The notes under the pieces are model-generated. The model searched no databases. It worked only from the letters and a program-made list of their open reading frames with translations, and was not told the origin of the DNA. A program made the translations under genes and the position numbers. From positions 310,001 through 374,000 of the forward strand of contig VXAI01000136.1 of NCBI GenBank assembly GCA_013399305.1: DNA of 64,000 nucleotides. Direction: 5' to 3'. Positions within the stretch are counted from its first letter, which is position 1. Every line of letters begins with the position of its first letter. This stretch comes from Rostratula benghalensis (lineage: Eukaryota > Chordata > Aves > Charadriiformes > Rostratulidae). This document shows positions 1 to 10,890 of this stretch, piece after piece.

Positions 1-1195
1 ATGATTTTCAATACTTGTGTATTAGGTAATTGCAATTCTCTCAGAGTATCTGTAGTTATTAAAGTCTACTCCCCAAATGAAATTCTAATTTAATGTCATT
101 TTTTATGTAGAGACTTCTTTTCTTTTTAATACAAGCAATATAAAAAGACATGTTAGAAAAAGATACTTCAAGACAAATTTGCCTTTAGGTGCCGCAAACA
201 TAAAGAAGCATCACCACACAAATTACCCAAAGATTCAAAGGTATAGAGTGCTGTCTTTGTGTCTTTGTGAGTTTAAGCTTAACTTTGGAGACTTTGGACT
301 TGCAGATATGCTCAGGCTGAGTCACTGCATTCTGGAAAAGCTGATGCAGTTCTGTCTTCCTCTTAAAACCAGTTCTTATCAATTTTTCCTGCCCAGTTGG
401 GTGCTTGTCAAAACACCAGACACACAGCTAAACCCCTCTATTCTCTGTCCCCCACCCCACCCTGACCTTTCTATCCCTCTCTTATCACCCTCTTCCTTTC
501 CTCCTCCAAATTCCCTTTGTCTTTTCAGCATCTCTTAAGATTCACCTTTCTTGGCTTTTCCTGGACGGACTTGCTGAGAAAGGATTTTGGTGAGAAATGT
601 GGTTTGCTTTTCTAATTGACCTGATGGCCATTTTTTTGACCTTTATTCCCTGCATTTGAACATTTCTTCCTGAGAAGTGGCTGACAATTTACTTTCTCCC
701 GCAGGACACACTCACACAAGTCTTGTTTGTTCAAAACACCAGTTTATTCTGCTCTCACAGGCACTCAGACCACCTTTGCCCTTAGCAAAAGTGTCTGTTG
801 CCAAAAATGCTACTGGCTTTCCTCTGCAGAGGAAACATTATGTGGTTGAATAAACTGTTGTCATAATCATTTTGCCTTTTTTTATTATACAAATTCAGAA
901 ACTGAATTAATTTCCCTGGGAAGTTCAGTTTTCATTTTCTAAAAGATTATGCATTGAAGTTAAAATGGCATAGTTGTCTCTTATGCCAATAACTATTGCT
1001 CTTAAAAGATTAGCTTTGTGTATATATATTTGTATATATCTCCATTTATTTTATAAAATTGTATAAACCAGTACATTGAAGTCTCTAGTTCAGTTGGTTG
1101 CCAGCTGCACTGACTTCCCCTCTCTTCTTTTGTTTTTTTATGTCCTTGTGTACACCCTTGTAAAAGTTACTTATTTCTTCAGTTTCAGGTGAGGG
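1..1195. other. Unassigned AT-rich unique sequence
   Basis: I recognise no gene or repeat family here. A pyrimidine-rich stretch at about 445-526 ends in an AG at 527-528 and resembles a vertebrate 3' splice site; it is listed among the findings. The open frames in this stretch are short, lack recognisable motifs and look like chance. Confidence 0.6.
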
Positions 1196-1340
1196 GTTTT
1201 TATCTGTTTGTTATTTTGTGGAGGTTTGTTTGGGTTTTTGTGTGTTTGTTATTTTGTGGGGTTTTTTTGTTTCCTTTGTGGGGTTTTTTTTTGGGGGGTT
1301 GGGGTTTTTTTTGTTTGTTTTGTTTTTTTTGAGGGGGGGC
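1196..1340. repeat. G/T-rich low-complexity tract
   Basis: About 145 bases of almost only G and T on the + strand, built from variable GTTT, GGTTT and GGGGTTTT-like units. Four G runs of four or more bases lie at 1280-1283, 1293-1298, 1301-1304 and 1333-1339. The apparent open frames across it (G/F/V-rich on +, K/P/Q-rich on -) are products of the base composition and not genes. Confidence 0.9.
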
Positions 1341-4300
1341 ATGCTGTTTAGGCATGGTAGCTATGGAAATACATTTCTGTACTCTTTGAGACCTTTGTGT
1401 GAAGTAGTGTGAATGACTTGAACTTTTCTGGGACAACTGACCCATTTAAGAATGCTATTACAGCTTCTAAAAGGAATGTGGGATCTTTGTGTGTTTGCAG
1501 AGATTTCCACTTTATCTGGTACAGCTTATATGAGTTTATTTCCCTTCGGGCAGCTGGAAGGCAATGTCCAGGCTTTCACAGCCTTTTCAGCTAATAGGTC
1601 TATGGTGAGATAGATGTAGGAAAATCCTGTTTTTCGAGATATTTAACAAGCAGTCCAACACAGACTAAACATTCCCGCTCTCTCTCACACTCTGCTTTGT
1701 TCAGATTTCAAGTTAAATTCCATTGTACTGAACTATATTACTGAATCCAGCAGTGATAATCAAGATATTTTTTTGTCTGTGTCCAAAAGCCATAGACGTT
1801 TATGTAAGTAAAGAATTTCCTTGAGCTGCCTCATCTTGATATGTGGATTCTGACATTTGTGCAAACCTGTTACAAATCATCTCTTTTCCTTACACATGGG
1901 TAATTAGTTTTAGCCTTACCTGCCAGACATTATACACAAAACATTATTGCAATCTCTCAAGGACATCTGGGACGTCAGGAAAAGTCAACTTTTGTTGGTG
2001 GCAAGAAGAATCAGAAATGTGGCTGGCTCCCTGCACAGACCAGGAGCCAGTGCACCATTAGACACTGAGGGCCCACGTGGTAACATCTCAACACCCCCAT
2101 GGCCCAGCATAAGATTTAGGTTGACTCTTTTTCCATGGAGACACAGAGGTTGTCGTGCTCTTTATCTGTCCCCTAGTAAACTGAAGTAGGATTTCTGAAG
2201 CAAATTTTGTAATCTAGATCAATCTAATTTTGTCAAGGCTCACTTTGGAGTCAATGGGAAACAAGACCAGTTGAAAGCATAAATTCATAGCACCTCAAGG
2301 TTGGTGTCAGGTAAGAGGTCTTGACTTTCTTTTTTGCCATTAGCTATGGAGACAACTAACCCTGGACAACTAACCCATCTTTTCTCCAGCTGTAGAATCA
2401 ATCAGGGTGTCTACGTCACTACAAGTAAAACATGCACAACCCAAATGTACTCAATATGGTCAGAAAACCCAAGGTTTTGTGTGTCCTTTCTATAAATCTT
2501 TAAGATGCTAGTAATAACACAAAGCCTGTGAGGTGCTGCACAAAACAAGAATGCTGGAAGGGGAATTTTCAAAAGCACTCATTTAACATAGGAACATGTC
2601 CTTACATGGCATCTTTGAAGTTCCTGCCCTCCTCCCTTCTTCTGGAGAATTTGGTCTAAAACTCTGATTCTGCAAATGCAAAGCATGTTTAGTTTTACAT
2701 AACAGGTTCCTGAGACACTCTGGATGAGTGGCACAGAGCAAATCTTACCCTTCTCTTTCTCTCCTGCAATTCAGAGAAATCAATAAGATCTATCAGATGC
2801 ATGAACACAGAGTGCTTGAATAAGTGTTCTGCAAGACTGGGTAAAGCCAAAGAAATAAAATCAAGGTGCAGGTCCCAATGAGACAAACACAAGGCATAAG
2901 AGTATTAAATCAGGAAAAATGGCTGTTGAGTTTTGCTCTGTCCTTTGGATGTTTGAGGTACCACGGGACAACCCGCCCTGAGAGCTGCTGCTCGGGATGG
3001 ATGCTGGTCGCTCATAGATCCCAGGTCACGTCTGTGAGCACCAGGAACCTGTCTCAGAAATTTGAGCCCTTTTCTTTAGAGGCACTAAATGCTAAAGGTA
3101 CACATGACCTCCATGGTTTAGAGTCCTTTGAAGGATTATGAAACTACTATGCTGGTTGGCCAGAAATGGTGGATCAGATGTCTGCATTTGGGGAATGAAA
3201 GAGAAATGCTGGATAAAACGAGTGCAAAACGCAGGAAAGGAAAACTTGCATCTCAAAGATGTGTCCCTGAGATGTGTCTTCCAGCTGTAAACACACTCCA
3301 GGGGTGATTTTGACTTGTTCCAAGCTCTCTCTCAGACAATGGTTCAGGAGCAGGTGGGGATGCCACGGGGCAGTGTCAAGGTACCTCGGTTTGTGAGGAG
3401 AATGTTTAGCCCTTTGAGCAAGAGCTGTGTTGTGTCCCTTACCCACAGGGCTGTAAATCAGGCCATGGGCTCATACTCATGAGTGCAGATACACTGCTTC
3501 CAAACACTCCATGTGTGTGTGTGTCTACATCCGTCTTCTGAACCAAGAGCAGGCAAGGTGATTTCTCACATGTAAAGCTGACCCAGGACAACCAACAAAC
3601 CTGATTTATGCATTCTGAAGGCAAGAGCACATAAGAGAGTGTATTACCTGTCACTGTAAAGGGACCTAAGAAGAAAATGAAGGTTTTAGCACAGGCACAG
3701 ATACCATGTGATTGTCTGCTCATGGGCCACTAAAAAAAATCACAGATGAACTAATAAATTGGTTTTTTTCTTCGTAATAATCTCTTCTCATTGCTCAATT
3801 TGTGAAACCTCATTGAAGCCTGCTGCTCTTAGATAACTCAAGAACAGGCCAGAAACCATATCAGATAAAAAAAAACAAAAGAAGATCCATTTTCTGCACC
3901 ATCCTGCTTCCAGCAGTTGCTAACAGTGGATATCTACAGAGAATAGAAGGAAAGGTCATACAAGCACTGCAAAAATAGAGTGACTTTTTTTCCCAGAATA
4001 CTTTTCCAACTTCCACTTTGCACCAATGAGAATTAATAGAGATCAGGAGAGCTCAGAGAGAAGGTAAGACATAGTGCATTGGACTAAATTTTGACAAAAG
4101 TATGTTAAAGATATCTAAGTAGAATGTATTCATTTTCAGGCTTTAAATCTGATTAATTTCAAAAGTTGCATTTCGGGTTGGTTTTTTTTTTTTTTCATTT
4201 CACTTATATTTTGTCATTTAGATATATCAACTGCATTGGCCATTATTGATTCAGAAACTGGCAATCCATTAGAATCTGAGTAGCAATGACAAAATAGCAG

Positions 4301-6803
4301 TGATATGTTATAATTTTATTGCTCAAAAAGACATTTATTATCATATAATACAGTTACAAAATTTATTTTCAAAATAATAAATTACTACAAACTAAATACG
4401 TTGGCTTAGAGAGTTCTAAAATTAATTTTAGAGGAAATGTAAAAAACTGTTTCCATGAAAGAAAAAAGGAAAAAAAAACGGTTAAACTATTGCCATTTTC
4501 CACAGAGAAGCAGAGTCCTTCTCCTCACATTAAAATAAAATGGTCACATTTAACGAGCACTTTGAATTGAAAGATTGCTTTAAGTTTTCCAGAAAATAAT
4601 TTGAAATTAAATGTTCTGAGGTTGCTTTGACCCGAATGGAGCTGAAATGAGATCTTTTCCTTCTTTCTCTTTTTATGCAAATTGAAAAAAAAAAAACCTG
4701 AGCAACAGCAGCAGTGAGAACGCAGTGGAAATTGTCCATAATTGATATCAAAATGCATGAATTCATTCTGAATCCTGTCAATTAAAGTACAGAATAATTT
4801 TGAATGAGCTCATTACAACTTTCTGACAATTGCATATTTTGGTAAGTTAGTTTATTTAAATCTGGGTTTTCTTCAAGTAGCTTTTTGAAGACTTTTTTTG
4901 CAGGCAGTCCTAGATGTAGGCAAGTATTTTGTCTTGTTGAGCTTGTTGTCTTCAGATGCCCAATACAAGAAAACAGATCATTAAAATTCATATTCTTTTC
5001 TTGGTACTTCTGGCTGGCATTTAACATGCCCTTGAACCTGATGATCCATGCTGAAGTGCTTTGCCTCTTTTATAGACATTTCTGTTGATGAATATTTAGT
5101 ATTTTTGGACAAAAAAAAAAAGAATATGGCCCTGTGAAAATGTCTATAGAAGTATTGTTATAGCAACCGTTACAGGTAATTGGAACCTTAACATCTTTGG
5201 TCTGTGAGTGATGCATATTTTATGGTTTGGCTACTGTGTTGGTAAAAGCTTAGGGCTTATGAACTCATTTTTATCCAGCAGTAGGATTCCAGTGATTGAA
5301 ATCACAACATCCACAAGTTTTGGAAAAGCAGGAGGAGGCAAGGGTAAAAATACCGCAATAATAAAATCGATAGAGGAAACTGAGGTCAAGAACAGGAACA
5401 CACAGGAAAAAAAAACAACATTTGGGGGTGTTGTGTATATTCAGTAGTGGTGTCCAGAAGAGATGACATGGTTCAGGAAGATGAATGCAGTAGAATGTGT
5501 TTATATATGGAGAATGAAAGGAGATATTCACAGGCTAATACTTCACTACTGTCCTTATAATACAGAAAATGAATCTGTGGCAAGCAATATGCTCATTTCA
5601 GAGGGCAGGTTTGCTTGTCTGCTATATTATGGTTTCATAATTGTGTCTGAATTTAGCTGCTCCTCAGCCATTGGAAACAGATCGTTCTGCCCTGCAATTA
5701 CAAATATTGATTTACAATGACATTTGCCTCTTGTAAAGTGTTTCAGTAACATCTGCAAAAACAGATGATGCAGAAGCATTAATCTCTCCATCTCCCTGAT
5801 TTAAAAAATAAGTGGTTTTGCCCTGTAATGGCATGAAGGAACATAACTGTGATGAGCAGTAAAAGAAAGATTATATTTCTAAAATTCCTATTCAGTGGCT
5901 GTAGGCATACAGATAGAGATTATGGGACACTAGAAACACAACAGCATCATATTTTGGCATGTTAAGCAAATAGAAATAATAACACACAAACTGCACATCC
6001 CACTTCTTTTGTTCAAAATGTACCCCAAAGTATAATTGAAGTAAAAATAGTGGAAGATACATATGAGAGTGGTTTTGATACACTGCAGAAACTGGATGAG
6101 ATTCATTAGCAAATTTATTCATGCTCATGGCCTGAATTCAAGTCTGCATCCAAAACTGAAATCAGCTGTGCTACACATTCTTTCTTCTTTCATTGTGAAT
6201 GTCTCATATATTTTCCTCTATTTTTTCTATACAAAACAGTTCACCAAATGGCTTCAAAACAGCATCCAAATATAAAAGATCTGACTTCTGAAACAATACT
6301 GACAGAATAATTAAATAGAAATCTAAAACTGGTAAACCAGTGGAAGAATGGTTTATGAGACATCATCCCCTTTTAACTCATTATTCAATGTCTCTTCTCC
6401 ATTTGCTGAGTGTGAAAGGTCCCCCACTACATTTCACAATTTCTTACCTCTTTTAAAAGCAATTAATGCTTTGTTTAATATCTTTTCAAAACCATAACAG
6501 TATCCCAATGATACAACAATAAATAATAAGTCCAAAGAACAGTGTAGGAGAAAAATTTGCTATTAAAAATAACCATGAAATAGTTAGAATGCTTCCTACA
6601 CCATTGCTTTAACTGGCTTTGGAATTTAGTGATATTTATTTAGTGATAAAGTGATAAATATTAACTATTTAGATCCTTCTGACCTTTTCAAAAAGGAAAA
6701 ATATCAATCATATCCCAGAAACTCCCCTTCTCCATTTGGGATGCCTCAAGTACCTGAGTTATCCACATCAGGTTGGTAGATAAGGTACAGGAGTATATGT
6801 GAA
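1341..6803. other. Unassigned unique sequence
   Basis: About 5.4 kb without a recognisable gene or repeat family. It contains short homopolymers, for example T runs near 4180-4195 and A runs near 4689 and 5110, and a brief TG run near 3511. Frames such as those at 2866-3141 and 3439-3723 show no domain, no codon pattern and no splice context that I can support. Confidence 0.55.
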
Positions 6804-6809
6804 GTGTGC
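6804..6809. repeat. Target site duplication, left copy
   Basis: The hexamer GTGTGC sits directly before the LTR start (TGTCCTGG at 6810) and recurs at 7208-7213 directly after the LTR end. A 6-bp duplication is the length usually made by ERVK-type (class II) integrases. Chance identity of a hexamer at the two expected places is about 1 in 4,000, or higher if the boundary is allowed to slide. Confidence 0.6.
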
Positions 6810-7207
6810 TGTCCTGGTCATAGCTGGGAAAGAGTTAATTTTCTCTCTAGTGATTGCTGCAAAAGGAATGTCAGTAATGCATATTGGTTTAGTTGTTGCT
6901 AGGCGATGTTTATACTTTTCCAGGACTCTTGTCAACTTCCCAGAGGAGCTGAGAAGGTGCCTTTCAGGAAAGTACTGATCACGAGGAAGTGAGAGTGACT
7001 TGTGTCATTATTGTTGTTATTATTATTTTCCTTTTCTGTTATTGTTCTATTAAGCTGTCATTACCTGAACCCACAAGGTTTGGTTTTTTTCCTTTTCCTT
7101 TCTCTTTCCTCTCCTTTTCTCCTTTTCTCCCTGCCCGTCTGGGGAGAAGGGGAGAATTTTGTGAGCAGCTGTGTGGTCATAGCTGCTGTCTGGGATTAAA
7201 CCACAAC
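6810..7207 (+). mobile_element. Solo LTR of an endogenous retrovirus, passerine-type
   Basis: The element opens with TGTCCTGG and then AGCTGGGAAAGAGTTAATTT, which I recognise as the start of a common passerine LTR family. Its central part contains GTTTAGTTGTTGCTAGGCG. Near 6999-7080 there is an ATT/GTT-rich stretch followed by ATTAAGCTGTCATTACCTG, which corresponds to the R/U5 side. A pyrimidine-rich run lies at about 7085-7135, and the 3' end reads GGGATTAAACCACAAC, the family's usual ending with the last CA lost. It is shorter than the related copy at 16901-17477, apparently missing part of U3 including the TATA region. There are no internal retroviral genes on either side, so it is a solo LTR left by recombination between two LTRs. 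Family name and precise subfamily need a repeat-library search. Confidence 0.75.
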
Positions 7208-7213
7208 GTGTGC
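7208..7213. repeat. Target site duplication, right copy
   Basis: GTGTGC repeats the hexamer at 6804-6809 and flanks the LTR on its other side. This supports the chosen LTR boundaries and a single clean insertion event. Confidence 0.6.
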
Positions 7214-7748
7214 TTTTCTGAAGGTGGAGCTCAGTAAGAATACTTGTGGTATATCATAAGGTCTCAGGTGCCAATTCACAGGACTTGGTTCAGCTCATCA
7301 CTCACAGGCATCTGAATGTATCCTCATCTGGATGGAATAAATCTCCATTGCCTGTGCTGGCAATGGAAGCTTAGAGACTCAGGTGGACATTTCAATATTT
7401 TAATTTATTTTTTTATATTTGGAGCTGACACTTACTCTATCATTTGTCCATATGAACGCCAGCTCAAATTAGTAACTTTTACACCACTATCTGGGTGGCC
7501 CATTGGCTTCATACCACCCATGCAGTGCAGATAGGGCCAAACCTCTCTGTCTTTATGGCGTGATGTGAAAATAAATACACTTAATCTTGTGAGTTTTAAT
7601 GGTAATGGAGCCTTTAAACTTAAATATTTACTGACTGTAATTTTAAGAAACTCAGTATCTGTACAAAGCCCCACATTTCTTTCTGCACAGCAAAGCCCTC
7701 AGTAACCACAGAACTGGGTAGCTCTGTTATTCAGAAGAAAAAATCTTT
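7214..7748. other. Unassigned spacer between LTR and CR1
   Basis: About 535 bases of unique-looking sequence between two mobile elements. No gene, motif or repeat recognised. Open frames on both strands are short and lack motifs. Confidence 0.5.
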
Positions 7749-8191
7749 CATGGAATCATGGAATTGTCAGAGTTGGAAGGCACCTCTAGAGATCCTCTTG
7801 TCCAACTCCCCTGCTAAAGCAGGATTGCCCAGAGAACATCCCTCAGGACTGCATACCCCTCAGGAGGGGCTTGAAGGTCTCCAGAGAAGGGGACTCCACA
7901 CCCTCCCTGGGCAGCCTCTGCCAGGGCTCTGGCACCCTCACCCTAAAGAAGTTTCCTTTCATCATCTTTGAATGGAACTTTCTGTATTCCAGCTTGTGCC
8001 TGTTACTCCTCATCCTGTCACTGGGAACCACTGAGAAGAGTCGGGATCCATCCTCCTTCAACCCACCCTTCAGATATTTATAAACATTAAGGTCTCCCCT
8101 CAGCCTTCTCTTCTCCAGGCTCAAATGTCCCAGCTCTCTCAGCCTTTCCTCAGCAGGGAGATGCTCCAATTCCTTAATCATCTTTGTTGCC
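7749..8191 (-). mobile_element. CR1 LINE, 5'-truncated 3' end
   Basis: Read on the - strand, this is the 3' end of a CR1 retrotransposon. It covers the C-terminal part of ORF2, a very short 3' UTR and a degenerate ATTCCATGATTCCATG-type terminal repeat at 7749-7767. It is truncated at its 5' side, as most CR1 copies are, where similarity to the copy at 57591-58145 stops after CAACAAAG. The two copies belong to the same subfamily: the encoded peptides agree at about 85% of positions by eye. It is dead: the reading frame starts inside the reverse-transcriptase C-terminal region and no ORF1 or RT core is present. Confidence 0.92.
7843..8181 (-). pseudogene. CR1 ORF2 protein, C-terminal fragment
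   Basis: A 112-codon open frame matches the C-terminal tail of the CR1 ORF2 polyprotein (endonuclease plus reverse transcriptase in the full protein). Landmarks are the block [11 protein letters not shown], then [11 protein letters not shown], then [15 protein letters not shown] and the WQRLPRE block near the end. All catalytic parts lie upstream and are missing. Compared with the copy at 57614-58072 there is an extra 5 bases near 7855-7865, which shifts the frame just before the C-terminus and replaces the last residues. The start is simply the first ATG after the truncation point and has no meaning for expression. Confidence 0.88.
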
Positions 8192-10828
8192 TTTTCCTGC
8201 CCAGAGTCTTGAATATTCCTGCTCCTTTATGGTCTTTAGCTAGGCTTACTTATCAAGTGGGAACACTCTCAAATGTCTGTAATTTTTGCAAGTTTATTTG
8301 CCTTATTCTCTTTTTTTTCCCCTCCTCCACCTATTACACACTGCTGAGCTCGCAGGCTCTGTGTTAGGGAAATCACGTCCTCTCTTCTGTGCTTTTCTGG
8401 ATCCCAGCATGAACCAAGGCCTGCAATTGAAAACTGTATTACCCTTCCATTTAAAAACTCTGCAATCAAACCAATATTGTGATGGACACATACAGCTATT
8501 AGGCCACCTTTGAAACCAAGCATAAAAACACATTTAAGAGCTGTAACTGCAGAGGGGTGAGAGATGCTGTGGCTTTCAAAAATCATGCTGATATTTGAAG
8601 GTGGTACATCCCAAACTCTGACAGCACAAAAGCAACTCATCTGGACTGAAATGTTTGTAAGAATTCTAGTTTGAGACCGCCAGGTCCTTGCTTTTGCTGC
8701 AGCTGCTGTGACCAAATTTTCTGAGACTTCCATTGCATTTATAACATCGACAAATGGGGCAGATGGATGCCAAAGTAATCTCTGTCTCTGTGGCAGCTTA
8801 TCTAATTGAACATTTAGACAGAGAAAGGTATAATTGGAGAATAATCTGTCTGCCTTTATCGTGTGCTTTCCCTTAAGACACTCCTGCCTTTCCAGCAGAG
8901 CAAATAAACTTTGACAGATGTTTACTTTCAAAGTAAAAAGATAGTGAAGTTCTATTAACACAGACCATATTCAATAGCAGAGCTATTTTTTCACTGCACT
9001 CGATGCCAGCATTCTTTGTAGAACAAAGATTTTGGTACTGAGTAAAATTTGATTTGCATGCCTGAGGGAGTAATAAAAGAAACCTATTATGGAATGAAAT
9101 GGACTGTAATCACATTGAGAGGATGGAGATTGTTCCTTGGGTGGGGAGGGGGAAAGGCTACTGCCTCGTAAATGGCCTATTGAAGAAGAAAGCACAATGT
9201 TATCCAAGATACAACATATGCCAAACTTTGAGGATTGACATGTGTAATTGCTTCACGACACAGACCTCCATTCCCTTCAGTGGGAGCCGTAAAACACCGA
9301 GTGTTATTCATGGGGAGACACTTAGTCACCCAGCCCCAGATGGAGAAAAAAAAAAAGCCATTCTGCCATTCTCATCCGATTGTGCCTTAGCTAATGATGC
9401 CTCAAAAGCTGCACAGAAGGTCAGCATCCAAGCCTAAATTTCTCCATGCAGTGCTTGTGGAGCAGGGCTCCACTTCTGCTCCCCTGGCCAGGAACCAGCC
9501 CCAGCCACTGGTGGACTTAGCAGGAGCCAGGCAGAGAATGATTTCAATTACTGAAGAAACAGCTGCTGCTCCAGGAGACATCTCTGGAGCCAGCCCCTTC
9601 TGGGAGAGCTGCTTGAACTGAGCAAGGCTGGGCTGCAGGGCCCTTGCAGAGCTGCCTGGTGTTCCTTTGGCTTTTCAAGCACAGGACACCCGTGAAAGGA
9701 AGGTCCCCAGCATCTTCTCAGGTGTGCACACACCTGAGCAGGGACAGACCTCCACTCCACCACATCCCTCATCTGTGTCTGACAGCACTGTTTCCAGCAA
9801 GCTGGAAATTCTGGATGCTTGCTGCAATTTTAAGCATATGCTCTGCTGTGTGTATTGCAGTACTACAGTAACCTGTAAACTCACTGCCACACAAGCTGTT
9901 CCTGTTCATGACATTTCTGCATGGATTTATAGCCAGAAATGCTGAGCTCCTGCAGGTTTTCTGATTCTTCTTCTTGTTTCTCCTAGTGACAGTCCTGATA
10001 CCTGTCCTTCTATCAGCTTATTCCGCTATAACAGCAGAATAAGGGGAATTTCCCTCACGAGGAATTTCCCTCCCTGATTGTGCACTATGTAAATGCAATT
10101 CTAATTATATAGAAATTATTATTCTGGTTATACAACAACATCTATTACATTTCATTCATGTTACAGGGGTACATCAAAAAAGAGTTATAGAAGTAGTTCA
10201 GTGACGAATCCTGGAGTAGGAAAAAGCAATACAGAAGCAGATGCTTTGTGATTTAAAGTTTTGAATTGTCGTTGTTTCCAGAATGCTACAGAAGTGATAG
10301 CAGCTGACAGCCACACTTCTTGTGATTGACATAATGCCATTCATTGCTTTTATACTTGAACGACTTGGATACTCTACAGTCTGTCAAGTCTAAATCTATT
10401 TAAGTCATGACAATTTATGTTATACTACAGTACATTACTTGTTTTGATCATAAGACTAAAATCAGTCTTGCATGAAATCAACAGCAACTTTAAAAAACCC
10501 AAGGAAGGGCTGCTGTTTGCGAAGTAACTGAAATTTTCCTGACTGTGAGACTGACCAACAAACTACAAATCTGGAGGAGCAATGCAGAAAACCAGACCTT
10601 CCTCCCTCCCTATCCTGAAGTGTTCAGATGCTGCAATGAAAGGCCAGAAGCATTAGCAAAATCCTGTGTGCTAGCTAATACTCTCTGGTGTGAAATCATA
10701 CCTGCAGACAGGAGAGTACCTCTGAGGTACAGTGTTTGGTTTATTTCCTTTTGTCAGAATATGATATCTGGTTTTCTACGTTTAAAGGTGGGAAATAAGT
10801 GAAAGATGCATATAGCAAACACCTGGGC
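8192..10828. other. Unassigned unique sequence with one long open frame
   Basis: No repeat family recognised. The stretch holds the longest open frame in the window (8269-8961, -), described separately. The sequence at 9430-9800 is richer in G+C than its surroundings but shows no gene structure. Confidence 0.5.
8269..8961 (-). other. Unexplained 230-codon open reading frame
   Basis: This is the longest ATG-initiated frame in the window. The product begins MLIELHYLFTLKV, has a short alanine run (TAAAAKARTW) in the middle, and ends in a lysine-rich tail (GGGGEKKENKANKLAK) encoded by the C/T-rich tract at about 8310-8330. I see no signal peptide, transmembrane segment, zinc finger or enzyme motif, and the protein does not resemble any CR1 or retroviral product although a CR1 copy lies just downstream. 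In random AT-rich DNA of this size a frame this long is uncommon but not impossible. I would not call it a gene without transcript or cross-species evidence. Confidence 0.12.
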
Positions 10829-10890
10829 TTTTTTTTGGGGGGGGGTTTGTTGGGTTTTTTTTGTTGTTGTTGTTGTTGTTTTTTGTTTGG
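10829..10890. repeat. G/T-rich simple repeat with GTT microsatellite
   Basis: A T run, a run of ten G at about 10839-10848, then TTTGTTGGG, a second T run and at least five GTT units, ending in TTTTTTGTTTGG. Frames crossing it give V/F-rich (+) or N/T/K-rich (-) peptides and are artefacts of the repeat. Confidence 0.9.

Noticed and set aside
1200..1445. K/P/Q-rich and G/F-rich open frames on both strands
   Set aside because: They are direct translations of a G/T low-complexity tract.
9250..9330. CCTTCAGTGGGAGCCG phrase as an ancient amniote repeat
   Set aside because: It resembles old LINE-derived wording but is too short and diverged to assign without a library search.
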